A stretch of DNA of 5,256 nt from Bacteroidales bacterium UBA4318 (GTDB taxonomy: Bacteria; Bacteroidota; Bacteroidia; Bacteroidales; UBA932). Below are positions 4,871 through 5,256 of the stretch, piece by piece. The translations under genes were made by a program, and so were the position numbers. The first letter of the stretch is position 1. The number at the start of each line of letters is the position of its first letter. The stretch lies in contig DGUE01000131.1 of assembly GCA_002393895.1 (NCBI GenBank), forward strand, positions 1-5,256. The letters are read 5' to 3'. Below the pieces are notes generated by a model. The model was not told where the DNA came from and did no database searches. It worked only from the letters and a program-made list of their open reading frames with translations.

Positions 4871-5256
4871 ATCGTTTCTTCAGTTTTCATAGTATCTATC
4901 TGTGCCTTCGCCCGGCGGATGCGGGTGCGCACCGTATTGAGCGGCAGCCCGGTTTCCTCCGCTATCTCATTGTATTGCAGCCCGTCCACCAGGCGCATTC
5001 GGGCAATCTTGCGGTAAAGCTCGGGCAGGCCCTCGATGTATTTCTCGGTCTGAACCTGATCCTCGCCCCGTATGATAGATTCCAGGGGGGTATCCTCCCC
5101 GCTGCCCAGGCTGCTGACCGCCGTGCCGGCGGAGCGGTCCTGGTCGATGGATACGTAACGTTTATGCGAGCGGTTCTCCTGCTCCACGATGTCCACTGCC
5201 GTGTTGTGGGCAATGTTCGTGAGCCATGTAGAGAACTGGCTCTTGGAAGGGTCGTA
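4867..5256 (-). CDS. ECF-type RNA polymerase sigma factor, C-terminal part
   Basis: The frame is open to the window edge, so the start lies upstream; 129 residues are visible. YDPSKSQFSTWLTNIAHNTA and VDIVEQE (1-27) match the end of sigma-70 region 2, which contacts the -10 element. Residues 76-120 match region 4: GLPELYRKIARMRLVDGLQY, then NEIAEETGLPLNTVRTRIRR as the helix-turn-helix that contacts the -35 element. The linker (about 40-70) is acidic and variable. A GTG at 5196 in the region 2 part is not a credible start because conserved sequence continues above it. No anti-sigma gene is visible; the stop TGA overlaps the transporter ATG, so the factor leads the transporter-phosphatase-rsmG run and may regulate it, which is inference. 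Confidence 0.93.
   Translation of the reverse strand, partial: YDPSKSQFSTWLTNIAHNTAVDIVEQENRSHKRYVSIDQDRSAGTAVSSLGSGEDTPLESIIRGEDQVQTEKYIEGLPELYRKIARMRLVDGLQYNEIAEETGLPLNTVRTRIRRAKAQIDTMKTEETI

Noticed and set aside
5082..5104. G-run and C-run inverted repeat in the sigma factor linker
   Set aside because: It lies within a clear coding region, lacks a T-tract on the coding strand, and such short GC pairings are expected in this base composition.
1..5256. CRISPR arrays, tRNA or rRNA genes
   Set aside because: No regularly spaced repeats and no cloverleaf or rRNA-like stretch were seen on either strand.

Overview
The window looks like chromosomal DNA from a member of the Bacteroidales. The rpmH promoter has the Bacteroidetes form (TTTG, 20-nt spacer, TACCTTTG), genes lack obvious Shine-Dalgarno sites, and a standalone ORF6N-domain gene of a kind common in this phylum is present. 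Genus cannot be fixed from sequence alone. Every gene I support lies on the minus strand, so the reading order runs from base 5256 down to base 1.

Layout in transcription order: (1) 5256-1856, a tightly packed four-gene run with overlaps of 4, 8 and 7 nt: an ECF-type sigma factor (start outside the window), a GlpT/UhpC-like organophosphate transporter, a HAD-IIA sugar-phosphatase-like hydrolase, and rsmG (16S rRNA m7G methyltransferase). (2) 1855-1174, an AT-rich stretch with a rho-independent terminator and a lone ORF6N gene. (3) 1124-877, rpmH (ribosomal protein L34) with its own promoter and a two-hairpin 3' region. (4) 862-1, the N-terminal 287 residues of a prolyl oligopeptidase-family (S9) lipoprotein that runs off the window.

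The sigma factor, transporter and phosphatase suggest a unit that senses, imports and dephosphorylates a phosphorylated metabolite, with rsmG carried along by translational coupling; the substrate is not determined. rsmG and rpmH were probably once neighbours.

The most notable signal is a 26-bp exact direct repeat (36 bp at 33/36) lying at the 3' end of rsmG and again just upstream of rpmH. The second copy still reads in frame as an RsmG C-terminus, and the sequence beyond the exact core differs mainly at synonymous positions. This is the arrangement left when an element inserts in the 3' end of a gene and supplies a replacement end. The apparent element is about 743 bp and carries only the ORF6N gene, with no recombinase. 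A second oddity is an apparent in-frame insertion of about 35 residues in RsmG, whose DNA is packed with hairpins and resembles a short interspersed palindromic repeat.
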